Shown: piece by piece, positions 34,601-49,285 of the stretch
How positions within the stretch are numbered: the first letter of the stretch is position 1
Layout of the letters: each line of letters begins with the position of its first letter
Source of the DNA: Progne subis subis
Lineage: Eukaryota; Chordata; Aves; Passeriformes; Hirundinidae
Length of the DNA: 64,000 nucleotides
Direction: 5' to 3'
NCBI GenBank assembly: GCA_022316685.1
Contig: JAKJHU010000037.1
Span: 1,537,792 to 1,601,791, forward strand
Translations under genes and position numbers: made by a program
The notes under the pieces: generated by a model
Seen by the model: the letters and a program-made list of their open reading frames with translations, nothing else
Databases searched by the model: none
What the model was told of the DNA's origin: nothing

Positions 34601-37600
34601 CATAATTTATAAAGGCCTGGAAGGAGGTATTAAAGATGACTGGATGTGATGTGCTCTGAGCCCTTCATCTGCTGATGTGCCCCTGTATAAACTGCACTAC
34701 AATATACAGGGTTTAAGGTAGACTCTAGGTAGCCTCCATCAGGGCTTTTAACACACTCCACTGAGGCTATGACTTTGCAAATGACAAAACTTAAATTGTT
34801 TAATCCCCAAACTAGAAGATAAGTCCCTTTGATGTCTTTGAATGTAGGGCTGCCAGGAATTCCAGGGCGCACTTCATACAGAAGTAAATCACCCAACACT
34901 GTACGAGACATTCTGGAAAATTTTTCCAGAGCTGCTTCTGTACCACATACACAGGCTGTCCTCAGCCTACTCCTGGCAGGCTGGCCAAAGCCCTTTATAG
35001 CTAGTTTTCTTAAAACTTGGCATCTTCTTATTTCCTCCCCTCATTGAAAAGAGCTTCTGCCTGTAGGTTGCTTTTTGCTGTGCTATGAAGGCACATGTAC
35101 TCTCTGCTAATGAAGTATGATGGATGATAGCCTTGCTGATCTTTGCCCTGCTCCTTGATTTTCTTCCTTGTTGTTCAGCTGAGGCTGGTTTTCAAACCTT
35201 TTCAAGAAACTTTAATTTCTTAAGAAATAATTTTTGCATGGATCATCCTCCCTCCCACTTACAGCAATTGTGATTTTCTCCTCTTATTTGAGGCAACAAT
35301 ATTTCTAGAGACATTTCTTATGTGGAAATTTATTGCTTGGAAAAAGGCTTCTTCTCCTATTACTATTTCACAGTTTATCAGCTAGGATGGAGCTAAAATG
35401 GCTAATCCTATATTTAGTTTTCAGGCTGTAAACCACATATAATAATCCTATTTTGAAGTCCAGCAGCAGACATAGGAGGGATTAGATTACTCAGAGGAAT
35501 AAAAAGGCTGTGTGAGTATCTGGAAACAGTTTCTTGGTCAGCCTGTAAAATATTGAACAGAGATTTCCCCAGGAGAAAAAACCAAAAATAATAATTTTGA
35601 GTAGCTTGAAACATTGAAAACAAGATTGGATGCAACAGCTCATAGAAGAAGAATGTTGTACTAAAGCAAATAGTAAGCAAAAGGGCTTGAGAGTTCTTTC
35701 TGTTTCTTCTCTATGGAACGGTAATTAGGTATGTGCACAATTACAAAGCAAGTGGCATGCATGATGATTTCCTCAGTCAGGTTTGTTTTTCAGTTCTTCT
35801 AATTTGGCTTTAATTAACATAACACAAATAGAGTTTCTTCCTGAATATAAGCACAGATATGTGCTGTGGTTAAGGTTTTAAATCATGCCTGTGGTGTGCT
35901 TAGGTAATTTCTATTGGTATTAGGGAGAATAACACCTTTTTTTTTTAATGTGCATCTGGAGGAAATGGTACCCAAGTACAACACTGATAGTCGTTCTTTG
36001 TTGTATGTATGAAATTTAGCAAAGGGAATTAACAACCCAAATGAGCGCTCCCACATGAAGGATAGTATTAAACAAATCTAGCTCTAAGTCCTGGCCTTCC
36101 TACCCATAATTCCTGTCAGGAGACTTTGAAGTCTGATTCTAAAAAGACTGTGGAGCTTGGAAACTGAAAACAGCTTTTCACAGGTATTAGCATGATAATT
36201 AGGAGTCTGTTTAACACATGATTTTAATTTGAAAGTAAGTAATCAGAATTTAGATGGCACTTCACTTAATTATATTGAATGTTTGACATGGAAGTAAATT
36301 AATAGCAAATTTATTTCCACCATCTGCTACTATTAACACTGGGAAAACCAGTAGAACTCCAACTGTCATGTCTGTGTTTTATACATATATATTTTAATAT
36401 TATTATCCAAAAAAGATGTTGCATCTTTGTAAGAAACAACACAGTGCATTCAATGGAAGAATAAAGCAGCCGAAACAGTTCCCTAGAGAGCAGAAGACAG
36501 TGTGGGATATGATTGGGATTGAGCCAGTAGCACCCCCACAGCCCACTGCACAAGGAAAACACTGTTCCTGAAGTGTCACACATTCCAGATTGTGTCCTGA
36601 AGTAGTTTGAGTATAGGTAGATAAGAAAGGAAAACAGTCCCACGAAAAACACTCAACCCTTTGCAACATAGAGGGAATCAGAAAGAGAGTACACATGTTC
36701 AGATTTGTCATTATTCCTCATAGTTAACCAAGGCTCCATAGACCCTGTCCTGAGAAAACTGTCAGTTGTTATCATCCCTCAGTTTCACAGACGAATTGTA
36801 AGAGAGAATATTCTTTCTTTTGAAATGTTCTGCCTTTGGCATTGTTATGAGGTTTTTTTAATCTCACAATGTAAATTATGTCACAATCTAAATGTAGGAA
36901 CCATTATCACTCTAATATTTTTGTTATGAGGAATACATGATTGGAAATTACTTCCTCTCCTGAAGAGCACAGCTTTCTATACAAGGTATACAATTCATAT
37001 TTAATAAAAAAAGACCACAAAGTCTGGAGTATAAAGGGAAACACTACTCCCTATCTAAAGCTGTTGTCGCTATGGGTTATCTCCCACAGTGGGTACATGT
37101 CATTTAAAGCCTAGAATAATATTGCATCCAGCTGATATGTGCTATCACTATGAGATCTGATTAAACCTGAGACAGGTTGTGCTCAACTTGTTGAGGAGTG
37201 GCAATTTTAAAATATTCGCGTTCATAACACAGAGGTCCATGACAAGGGTGGGACAGGTCTAGTACTGCTTCACAGTAGCTTAGGGGTAAAATGGAACTGC
37301 CATATTATATCTCTTGAGATTAAGGTACTCCAAGAACTCTTCTTCAAATAATGTGGACACTCCAGCAAGAGAGCTCTCTTGTCTCACTGTGCTAAACAGC
37401 AGCAGAACCACTGCGCTTGTGCTGTCTTCTTCACACTGCCTTTGGCTACTGTTTTTCAGACTATTTTAGAGATCAGATTAGCTAAAAGAAATTATCTTAG
37501 AGAACCTGGAAAAGAATCCATCCTGAGAAAATAAAAAAGCTCAAATGAAAAAGCCCGAGCCACTGTGCTGAAAAGAGCCAGGTTCTGCAGAGGCAGAGCT

Positions 37601-37659
37601 CAGAGTCCTGCAGACAACAGTGAGCAAGGCACTTACTACCAACAACTCCTAGTGCTTTA

Positions 37660-37715
37660 CAGGATGCTTGCAGAACAGATTTGAATACAGGATGCTTGGA
37701 GAACAGATTTGAACA
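37660..37715. repeat. 28-bp tandem duplication, two copies
   Basis: Copies at 37,660-37,687 and 37,688-37,715 begin CAGGATGCTTG and end ACAGATTTGAA plus two bases. They differ at about two positions, so the duplication is fairly recent. Confidence 0.9.
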
Positions 37716-37841
37716 ATTTCTTGTTGCTCTTGTTTCACAGTGAGCCTTCCCTCCAAAATTCCTGTCACACAAATGATAGACGTTAAAAGTTGTGATTCTT
37801 TAGGATCTCAAATGGGTATTTGTTTCAGTCCCTAGGAGATG

Positions 37842-37865
37842 AAAAAAAAAAAAAAAAAAAAAAAA
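37842..37865. repeat. Poly(A), 24 bp
   Basis: It is an uninterrupted A run in intergenic DNA. Confidence 0.95.
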
Positions 37866-39366
37866 GAAATTGAAATGTTTTTAGCCAAGGACTCCCATGT
37901 TACACTTTAGAGAGTGTATTTCCCAAAGTATATGGCATCTTGTTTATTATGAAATCTACTGTATGAGTATAGACATTTAACATATACACCTCATATACAT
38001 ATATACCGCATGCATCCTCAGAAGGGGAAGCTGAAAGCCTTTGATTTATGCTTCAGTGGCAATTTAAACTACATGGATTGTCAGTTTGTGAAGACAAAAA
38101 TATCAAGATTACAAATTACTGTACGTTAGCTAACACTTTGCCAAACAAATTCTTTTAGACCATATAACTGATGACAAAATTGAGGTGATTCCTTTATAGG
38201 AAATATCCTTAACATCCAGTTTCATTTCCAGACAGTGTTCAGAGAGCCCCTGAGAATGGCTGTGAAATCAGACCAGTTTATCAATTACCGCTTTCACAAA
38301 AGGGTGGTTTTAAATCCATTTTCCCTTAAAAGTATCTCAGCTCTTCTCAGTGAGAGAAGAGTTTGAATGAGGGAATTGGAAATAATTTCTCTTTGTTTCT
38401 CCTTCCATATTTTTTTAACATTTAAATAAATGTGTAGTGATTGTGCTTAAGTAGAAAAAATCAAATACTATTCATGAGCTAATTTTTACTGTCATGAACA
38501 TCCCACATCTGATTTTCCAACAAGCTAAAATACCCCAGGTTTTTAATCTAGAATGATTTTTTTTCTCTCTGAGCCTTACTTAGTAGTCTCTCACAGATTT
38601 CCTTGAAGAGAAAGAACATCATATTAGGTGCCACATTGCTGTATTTTTCACATACACTCTCACATAGCATAACAGAAAGGAGATTTAGGGGCAGAACACT
38701 TGGTTAAAAATTCAAGCAAAAAAGATCTGGCCTTCTCAAACAGTCCTCAGGTTCACGCTTGCCATGACGTATTAGCAGAAGGAACCCAGAACCCTTTGTT
38801 TTTCTTTTATGACTCTTTGTGTCACCACTTGTAGATGTGTTTTTATCAGGTCTTCCACAGATCACCCTGTGTTTCCGATCCTAGTGGTGACTTGCTTTGT
38901 TAAAGTCTAAAACTAGAGAAGCAAGACATGGATTTGTAATAATTAAAATTTTAACTGGACAAGTATGTGAGGAGAAATGAATCATATTATCATAGTCAGA
39001 AAATAAAAGCAAACCCCTTTTTTCACAGAAGAGATTTTCTGTGCTGAATTTCTATGAGAAGACTGGAGTGTTGCCACTCCTAAGAGGGAGCAGTAGGTGC
39101 TGTGCTTATACAGTAGAGCTGCAGACTCAGTGTGACATCCTTGGGTGGGCTATGGGCCTTCCCTCTGACAGAAAGATTTTGTGTGATAAAAAAGTTGAGA
39201 GATAAAATTTAGAGGCTTAGAGATTTACCAAACTGTTTTGATGTGAAACTCTAGGGGAACAATATTTGCAAATGATGCTGGAAGTAGGCAGAAATTATTA
39301 ACCACTCCAGCACAACCCTTTGCACCTTTGAAAAGAACTTGTCTTTCTTACTTCATTAAATATGTA

Positions 39367-39369
<3 letters not shown>

Positions 39370-39397
<28 letters not shown>
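39370..39397. repeat. Poly(A), 28 bp
   Basis: It is an uninterrupted A run in intergenic DNA. Confidence 0.95.
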
Positions 39398-40251
39398 TGT
39401 TTCCAGCCTATTTTACAAAGTGACCTGAACCACAGTAATATCTGAATTTTTATGACTGGCTGCTCTTTCCTCTGTAGTTAACAGAGAAACAGCCAAGGGA
39501 AAAGAGTATCTTACTCTAATGGATTTATCTGTACTGAGAATTTAGATTATCATACTGGAGCACAAGAGAGACTTACCATCTCTTTACAAGACAATAAGGG
39601 AAAGATGCACCTCCATTTGAGGTGAGCCTCGTTAACAATCTTGTTAAGTCAATGGTCATATTAAGAAGCACAGACTTACTTCCTTGGTGGTGATCCTGTG
39701 AATAAAATATCAGTCTGTTAGACTTGTGCTATACCTAGATTTTATGTATAGTGCTGCTGTTTAGGTATTTATTAAAAGTTATGGGCCTTGATACTCAGGA
39801 TGGCCAACAAGGACAAACTTGGCATTTTACTTACTGATTCTCACATCTGATTGTAGTGCTGTGACATTCAAATGCAAATCCATGAGGGAATATAGCATCT
39901 CAAACACAAAATGTGTCGCTGAAGTAATTTTTAATGCTTAAGAACAACTGCAATGGCCCAGACTCCCAGGGCATATTTTTCTAGTGGTCATATTTGTCTG
40001 AATCCCAAACTGGAAGCAGAGCTGTTCCTATTAAACAGGCAGTCCTGTGAACACCAGATCTCAGGAGTCCTGCTTGCTTTCAGAGGGATCTCCCTGCCGA
40101 GGCGCAATCAACAGAGACACACTGATGGAAGACTGGGTTCCCTAACTAATCAGGTATGAATTCCAGATGAAGCTTTCCTATGGTTGTATCTCTCTCCTTT
40201 CTCACCTGCTTTCTTCAAATGTACTGGAAACTTGCATCTTTGAAACATCTG

Positions 40252-40498
<247 letters not shown>

Positions 40499-43400
40499 TA
40501 ACAGTCCTTGGCTGTGTCTTGTATTCATAGGTCATTAGGGGAAAGTGAAATATGTACACAAAAAGCAGTATCACACACTCTGTATTCATTCACTGGAGGC
40601 AGTGTAGAGTGACATGGGCTTTCTTGTCACACACATGAACATCGGAGTTAGCTCTTAGGGCCAGGATGTCAATGTATTTAAATGTTCACTGACTTCACAA
40701 TAGATGTGGTGTTTAATACAAGTCAGAGACTTTGACCCCTGTATTTCCAAAGTGCAAACTCATTTAACTCACTTGATCTGAGAAACACTCCTGATTAAAA
40801 AGACTTTATTAGGCATAGCTGTTCATTATGCATACCCACAGCTTCCCAGAGAAACTCATTCTCAGCATCCTGCTGTGACAGAGATTAGTCATTATGCAGT
40901 AAAGCTGTACTGCTGGGACCACATTTGCATTATTAAATGAATTAGAGTATTACTTACCAAGAAAGCAGTCCCATAGCAGTGATCACCACCCTCAGACCTA
41001 GGCAAATGTGGCCAGGAAATGTCACAGGACACATCTCACCATTTCATAAGAGGACTGCATCCTCAGTCATCTGTCCCAGTGGACCAGACTTACACTGGCA
41101 TCTTACAGGATACAGTAGAAGGGAAGCCTCATAGAAACTTCACATTGACAGCCAAGTACCTAATACCAAAAGCGAAGCAGCAGTAGATACTGCTCATCAA
41201 ACACTACAAATAGTGGATTGGGTTTTCTCCCCCACTGCACAAAGCCTGCAGCACCACTGCAACACATCTACATCTACATCCAAACTTTCTTCTAGGGCAC
41301 TGCCTGACCCACTGGTGTCCTGGCTCAGCCAGCCAGGAGCAGCTAGCAGTTGAGGGGCAGGCAGGAAAAGCTTTTAAGTGACCATTTTCCAGGCATCTCC
41401 TCTCTTTGAAGTTCCCTTCTCATCTTAGAGCAAGCTTAAGTAGGTGTGTGGAAAGCATCTTTTTTAATTTTTTAGTCTGAACTAAAGTGAACTAGAAGGA
41501 CTCACACAGTCCACTTCTGTTTTGGGAGAACACAAAAATGAGCTGAGGGCATTTCACTTTCTTGAATGGCCTCCTGACCATCCTAGGACATTTAAGCTTT
41601 GCCAGCCATTTTCAAGGCAATTTTAAACACAACTTTAATAAGGAATTGTGTTTCACTTTGAACCTTTGTGAAGTAGGAAACTTCATGTGTGGCGCAATTA
41701 AAAAAATTCCTTATTTCTGTGCAGCTACAGACTGCCTACTTTTAGCCTCTGTTTCTGCCTTACTTATTCAAGCCACACAGCAGGCAGAGCATGGGTCATG
41801 GCTACCTTTAGAAATGGGACTGCTCTTGCCTCTGCTCTGAACCACATCCTCAAGGAGCCAAGCCAGAGCACAGCACAGTTCCAGGGCTGGTAATACGGCT
41901 GGAGAGTAAACGAGGGTACATGCTTTTATTCAGGTGCAGGTCTAGCAGTTCAGACATCATGTGCCACAATTCAGGCAGCCTGGAAAACCATGTGAAGAAA
42001 ACCAGGAGGGAAAACTGAGCTGCCAGCACGTCCTGGCCATCCAAATGAATCAGAAATGGATGGTGGCCAAATGCAACGAGCTGGTGCACTTTAGAGTACA
42101 ATTACCAAATTCAGTAGCATTTTGGAAAAAAATGCCAAAATCATGCACTCTGGAAGCACACAGTCCCTGTCTGAAATGAAGGCAGCCTTTTACCCCCTGC
42201 AGTAGCTATTACTGCAGGCTGTGAGCAAACTGGTGACTTGAACTCAGTTCATATTTTCAAAGTTACCACCACAATCATAATTGCACAGATCCAAACACAA
42301 TAAGATATACATCCTAGCTGTTACCAAACTCTTTGAAAAGCGAATCAAAAAGAAAGTTACAAGCCTAGAAGAAAAACTCACAAGCCTAAATATTTTATGA
42401 AATCTGTGCCCAAAAGCTTGAACTGTAGAGGCTTTGGGTTATTGCAAATCTATTGTAGGAGCCCAAAGGTCCAGTCAGACCAAATAGGCTGAACTGATCC
42501 ACCAACCCAGGGCTGCTAAAAAAAACCAGTTCTCCTCCCTCTCCTCCTTTTTGTCACCAGTATCCTCCTTACTCTTCCCCGTTGATCCCCAGCACCTCCC
42601 TGGGCTAACTTGGTGCTACCTAACCTTTCAAAGAAGCAACTGAGATGGTAGAAATTAAGAGTGAAAAAAAAAAAAAAAAAAAGAGGGAGAGAGAGAATTA
42701 TTTTTTAGACATAGCAAGCTGTGAAGTCAGCTCAGCCATCTCATCTGATTGTACCTTCAGACCTGCTGAGTATGAAACAAGCAAACACTGGCTGCTCTTG
42801 AAAAAAAATCTGCTGAGTTTTTCAAATACCAACATATGGCCTTTATTAATCTCACAAAATTGTATGAAGGTGCAAGACAATAGAGTCTGACTCAAAATCT
42901 GTAGAGATCCCTTGTTCTAATTAGAAGTGGCCTTTCCTTGTACCAGTTCCAAGATGTTGCCTGAACTTCCAAGTGTTTCTGAAGACAACTGCAATTTCTT
43001 ACTTGAAAGGAAGGACCAACGGCTTAATATTTAACCTGCAGCTGTTGTCAGCTATTTAACCTTGTCCAGAAGTGAATGGGTAATTCCCCTTTGCTAACAC
43101 AAGTGTTAGAAAAATCTTAAAATGACCTTGTGCTGAGTTTATGGTGAAAAGTCACACTTCAGTAAAGCCACACAGTGAGTAACAGTGTTGACCTTTTGTT
43201 CTTGGCCATCTGAGGACGTTAAAATCTGACTGAAACCTGAGGACACCATCTTAGATTCAAAGCGATTAAATAAAACAAGGGGCAATGGTAGGGAGGATCA
43301 GCCAGGCTGAGGCAGAGTGAGCTGAGCTCTGCTCCAGGCAGCCCTGAGGAAGATCTGTACTAATTTTACCTCACTGATTCTTGGCTGGTTTTAAAAATTT

Positions 43401-46400
43401 TGTTATCAGAATAGTCTTCTTTATTTGGGCAAAAGCTGACTAAGAAGGGGGTTTTATTCGTAATTAATCCTTATTTATTTAAGGATTTATTCACATTAAC
43501 AGGCAGCCAGTATTAATGACTCATTAGCATACGATCAGAGAGGGTTTTTAAACCCGCAGGCTTGTGAGCAGGGCTGAGAGAATCAATAGGAGAAAAAATT
43601 ATCAGTTTGCATTTGAAAGTTTGTTTTAGGAAAATAATCCAGATAAGAGGGTCATCAGTTATTAGGGAACTAGAATGGCTAGTGGATATTCCTGTTCAAG
43701 GCATGAGCATATTAGGATTTCTCAAACTGTAGTGTCTGTGCAGTCATATGAAACTTAGACTATGCTGCCAGCAAAAGGCAAAGGTCTTTACTTATGACCC
43801 ATAGAGCACTCTGGGGCTCTTGATGGCTTGGAGGTGTCAGCCTAGTTACTCACACATCTGAAAGAAACAGAGAAAATTTTGTAAAATGCAGCTCATAAAA
43901 CGTGGTTAATATCCCTGAAGGGTGAAACATGTCTTTTAATTTCACTCTGTGAGGGTGGGACCTACCTGATGTAGCCCTGTGAAAGCTAAAAAGGGAAAAC
44001 CGGATATTACCCACTGCTCTGCTATAGCCTCTTGGTACTCTTTAGCACAATCAGGCTCATCTGGAGAAGAAATCCCGCTTCTTATGAGTCTTAGTAATGA
44101 CGATTTTCTGATTCCCACTCAATGCCAACCATGTGAGGTCTTGCATCTCCAAAGAAAAAACTGTGCAGCTCTCTGCAGAGGAAATCCCACTGCCCTCTGA
44201 CTCAGCCATCATTAAAAAAAAAAACCATTTGCTTTGATATAAAATTGTTCCTGAATGCACATAAAAAGGCAAGGTTTGAAATTTTGGTGTGGAATTTGTC
44301 TTTTGGGTGCAGTTTACTGTCTCTGCCATAATTATGTTTTGAAATGCTTGATTTCATTTGTACTTCTGTCCAAATGAGCTCTTATCCTCTTCCCCTGTAA
44401 CCAAGCGGATCTTGCATCCGTTGTCACCGGAGTGGTGGCTCCTCATTCTAAAATGAGAGAAGGTGTGCGTCACCCTGCATGGCAGTGATCACCATTGCAG
44501 CTTCTTCAAAAGTTTCCAGCAGCCAGAAGCAGGATTACGCTGCAAGTTCCATCTCCCCCCTAGTCACTTATCCAAGGGAAGGATACAGAAAACCACGTCC
44601 CACTCAGCGCTGTGGGGTGGAAGTCTTGGCTCTTTTGCCATGGGCAGCACGAGCTCTCCTGAGCAATAGTCCCAGCTCTGCCTTCAGCAGTGCCTTTGCA
44701 GGCTGCCTGGCTGCCTCCCACCCCTGAGAGAGAGTGTGGTGCCTCTGCCCACGCAGGCACAGCAGGACGGACTGGAAATCACCGGTCACGGTCCATTCCA
44801 CAGGCATGCTAAATAAACAGAAAATAATGGCTGGGAGTTTTCATCTGCACATGGGAGATCCAGTGTGGCCTGCTTTGTTTTCAGAGGGCTGGGAGAAATC
44901 TGTTTTGATTGCTCAGACTTCAGAGCAGCTGCTGTAAACATGACGTGTCTCAGTGTTTCTTCTGGGCGAGTGCTGGAGACAATGCTGCTCGCAAATTCTG
45001 CGAAAACAGATTATCCTCCATCTTCCCGCTCACCCTTTTTAGGGCTAAGTGACAAGTCATTAATCCTCGAAAATTTACGACAGCTATGGGTCTCTTTGAT
45101 TTCCACCTAGCTTCCTCTAATCTAAACTGATTTTTCCAGAAGCCAAAAATAACTGCTGCACATATCCAGCTGTTCCTTTATTCTACCAGGGGTGGCCTAA
45201 ATACCAGTGGGGATGACAGCATGATTTTCTGCTAAATACCTCTGTCCCATCTCATTCCTGCCCCACGGAGATGGTTTTCTTGGGGCCCATGACTGGCTTT
45301 GAAACTCCTTGTGGCAGTGGAGAAGAAAAAACCGAATCACAGCAGAAGGGAAAATCAAAACATAACGGTCACAAGACTGATACTGAACTCAGCTATTTAC
45401 TTAAAACTTTCCTAAGGAGGGAAATGTAAAGCTGTTACTGATGATAAAATTGCAATCCAGAAGATAGGTTTTTATCCCATTTCTGGAAGGTCAGCTGTGT
45501 TCTAGTTTCCAAGTGAAGACAATGTTTCACAGCAAAGATGAGCAGGTGAAAGTATGCACCAGCAGTGACCTATTTTATAAAACAAAATTTTAATTTGCAG
45601 GTCTTTTGCAAGTGCCCAGCATCCAGTCTGAAAGCATGTGTCTGTAGACAGCATGACTTAATAACAGCCTCATTAAAAACAAAATCAAGCAGCTTTGGTC
45701 TTTTGGCCACCTCAAGGCTGTAGAATTGTCCTCCCAGTTTGCTGTGTCCAAAATCCCCTTTTGATTTTCAAAACCTATTATCCAAATGCAGGAAGCATGC
45801 TAACTAGAACAATGAGCTCTGAACACAGGACTTTGCCACCCAAAAGACATTTCCCTGTGACCTCTAAAAAATATAAGTCTCCCCAGTTCTTTTCTGCCAA
45901 GGCAATGTCTGCATTAACAAGTTGTGCAACGCTAGTGGAGCGAATCCAACTTTGCAGCCTGCAGTCTGAGGCTGTGGTGGTGATCCAGTGCTGACATTCA
46001 GTGTTTCAGTTTTTCTCTGGTCACCTGGTCACCTGCACTGGCAGCCCAGTGGTGGCTAGCACACACGGAGTGCAGTCCTGGAGCATACTGTCTGATGGAA
46101 CCAAATGTTCAGTGTGCTTCCATGCTAAAGGAAGGGCTTTCTAGGGACCTTAGGAAGACCTCATCCACCCATGTCAAAGACCTCTCTGTGATGCAAATAA
46201 AAACGTGGTGAGTGAACAGAATCCGGAGAATCACTCAAAAAGCATAATTTTGATCCAAACGACATCATTAATGCAAACATATTCTGACTGAGCCAGCACC
46301 TGCCTGGGCTTAGCTAACCAGAGGTGGGTTTTAAAGACGATGTCAGAAGAGGGGCAGCTTCTGGTGTGCTCAGGTCTGTGAAGGCTGGTGAGACCCCCAC

Positions 46401-49049
46401 AAGGGTCAGCATTCCCGGCTGGCAGAAGAACCTTTATCACCATGGATGCCCTCCATCCTTAATTGTAAGGGACATAGTTTTTTTTTCATTCCCTTTTCCA
46501 GAGGATATGGGGAAGGTTGAACCATTCAGTCAAATACTAAAACCGTAAGTTTTGCCAGGCAACACCAACAGATCACTGACTAAATCCTTTCTTCAGGCTG
46601 TAGTTCAGCCTGAGGAAATGAAATATTTCAAAAGAAAAATCTAAACACAAAGCCTAAGAAAAATACGATTTTCTGTTATTCTGTGGCTATCCTGAATTAC
46701 TAGCTTGAAATATAAGGTCATGGGTGTGGAATTGGTTTTGAGCCATTGGCTATTGAAGTGTGATGTTTATGCATTTGTAACCCAGTTAGGGAAATGGCAT
46801 GCAAAAAAAGCAACCTTTCAAAGTCTTCAGGCTTCATGTAGGGCTATATGAACAGAAAAAACTTCATGTTATTTGAAGTCTAGAATGTATTATTGCACAT
46901 GTTTAGTGAGTTCTGGGCAGAAACACGAAACAAACCAACCCATATGGATTCCATAATTTTTTAGGGTTTTTTAAAATTATTTTTTAAGTAGAAGCTTTGC
47001 TAGCTCTTTATAGGAGCTTCATAACAGGCTCATGCTCCTATAAATAAAGGAGAACTTCAGCAGCTGGGGGTTTTACTGTGTCACTGATGTTTTCATCCCC
47101 ACAGACTACCACACTGAACAAATAAAAGTTACAGCCTTTTGAAGGAAGTGGAAGCAAGCTGAGACCCTTCTGATATGAAGAGAAAGACCATGTGAGCATT
47201 CCAGAGAGCAGGCAGCCTCTAAAAACAAACTGGCATGGAAACTTCTGCTGTTTTCTGAAGAGGAGAAACAGTTGAAAAAAGTATGAGTGCTCACTGCTAG
47301 AGAGACTCCCAAGTAATCGAATTAAATCCTGAACCCCAAATTTCATATGTTTCTTCATAAATTTCATATGGAAAGGATTTCAGATGCTCCTTAAGTGTAA
47401 GACGTTATCCTGTGTGTCTTCCAGAAAAGTTCTAGCTGACTGCCAAGATCTCTGGCTAGAACTGCCTTCAATAAAGACTGTGCTATCCTACCTGTTTAAA
47501 ATGTCATATACAGTCAAACATGGCACCTGTCTCTGGACAGGCACCGAAGATGTGAGTAATTGATTGTGGGTTAGGGTTGGCTATGGCCCTAATGAATTAC
47601 TAATTTATTGAATTATCTACCTATATACAGGATGGCCATGGCTTTGAAGATTACAAAAATAACTCATCTGTAAACTAGAGATACCCCCTCACTGTAGAAG
47701 AATTCTGCACATATCAAAAAAGTAAGACCTCTCCAGTTTTTTCACGATGGATTGTCAGACATGGTATAGAATGTTGAAAAAGAAAATATAAAAACAATTT
47801 CCAGAAATTCTGCTAAGTAACAGCTAATTTTGTTGGTAAGAAAAAGGCTGAAGTGACCGTACCACGAGCAATAAAAAGTGTGCCAAACAAACAAATCATA
47901 ATTGCGGCAGTAGATTATTTAAGATGAAGTGGATGACTCATTCTCTAATAACTTGTAGGAAAAAAGGTTTAAAAACTATAATAGCTACTTCTTTTAAAAG
48001 AGAAAATAAAGATTGATGAAAAGGACATATTTTTCTCAGTATCCTCTGATAATTTTAATAGCTGGAATAAAATAGTGATGATAGTATTATTAATATCAGT
48101 TTATAAGGGGGATATTCTACTAGGAATAAAAGAATATATCCTCTATCTAACTGCTGAGATCATATGCTACATATAACAACATGCATAACATAGCTCTTGA
48201 TTTTAAAGGTGTGTAACAAAACTTTGTTGTCTCTCCCATTTATGCCAAAAAAATGGCCAGAAATTTCAGGATATGTTTAATTTTGTTAGCAAAATATACA
48301 GGTATTCTGAGGTTTATTCACCAATGTTACACGTAATCACTAAAAGGCACTTAAAAGCTTTCCAATAAGTCACCTCTGTATGTTAGGTGAAGATTTATCA
48401 AATGCAGTCTCTAAATTGCTTCAAGATGGCGAAGGTGTGGATGATGGCAAACCACTTCTGGTAACTGAAATGCTGCTTATATTCTTTTGTAGTGAACTAA
48501 AAGTCTTTTAATGGTGTAATCTTGGAGCAGTTTAATTTTATACGCTGAGATTTCTGAAATGATGCGTTCCCTGAAGAGTAATGACAAAAATCTGATGACA
48601 AATTCTTTTGTCAGAGCAGTAACTTTTATCTAAGAAACACATCAAAACAAAGCACAAGGTGTGTGAGAAGGGATAAATTCAGTAGCATATCTCGGCTCTC
48701 AGAAACTTGATTTTTTAGTTTTGTATAAGTAAACAAATTTTCAGCCACCTCCTATAGGAAAATATCACTTTTCAACAGAACTGAAGGGCTGAAATATGAC
48801 AAAAGGCTGGAATTGGACTGTTTAAAAATAATATGTATGAAGAATAATATCTGGGGAGATATGAAGAATTTATCTGAGGAAACTGTGAATGTACACCTAA
48901 AGCTTACAGAGTTCCGACTTAAAACACTACCTGATATTTTTATGTTATCCTCTTTCCTTCCATCTCAAGGTGATCACATAATTTCAGTTGCTCTTGTTAA
49001 GTTCAGAGTTTTTAAGTGTTGCCTAACAGTTCTAACACCACCATTAAAT
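40499..49049. other. Intergenic, no gene; candidate regulatory clusters
   Basis: It holds no coding exon. Two motif-dense spots (about 40,815-40,960 and 43,430-43,560) have homeodomain/POU and AP-1-type sites and are treated as findings. The 44,400-45,300 part is less AT-rich than its surroundings. Confidence 0.5.
42664..42682. repeat. Poly(A), 19 bp
   Basis: The A run is followed by a GAGAGAGA-type purine stretch. Confidence 0.93.
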
Positions 49050-49285
49050 ACAGAATCATCAAAGCTAGAAGAGACCTTTAAGGTCATCCAACCATCAACC
49101 CAGCACCAGCATAATCCCCCCTAAACCACAGCCTCAAGTTCCACATGGAGATGCCTCCTGAACACTTCCAAAGACAGTGACTCCCCCACCTCCCTGGGTG
49201 ACTTATTCCTATACCTAAATTGCCTTTCAGTGAAAAATTTCTCTTCCTAATGTCTAATCTAAACCTCCCTGGTTTAGACTGCACA
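49050..49285 (-). mobile_element. CR1 LINE 3' fragment
   Basis: Reverse-complement landmarks are ACAGAATCATCAAAGCTAGA, AGACCTTTAAGGTCATCCAA, CCCCACCTCCCTGGGTGACT and TTCCTAATGTCTAATCTAAA. A short imperfect duplication (AATTAAGGTCTTTCCT twice) adjoins it at about 49,292-49,327. Confidence 0.88.

Larger units (their letters stand above)
31611..40251. other. Intergenic, AT-rich, no recognised gene
   Basis: This 8.6-kb stretch has low GC and holds only two poly(A) runs and the 28-bp tandem duplication. No conserved protein fragment is visible on either strand. Confidence 0.55.
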
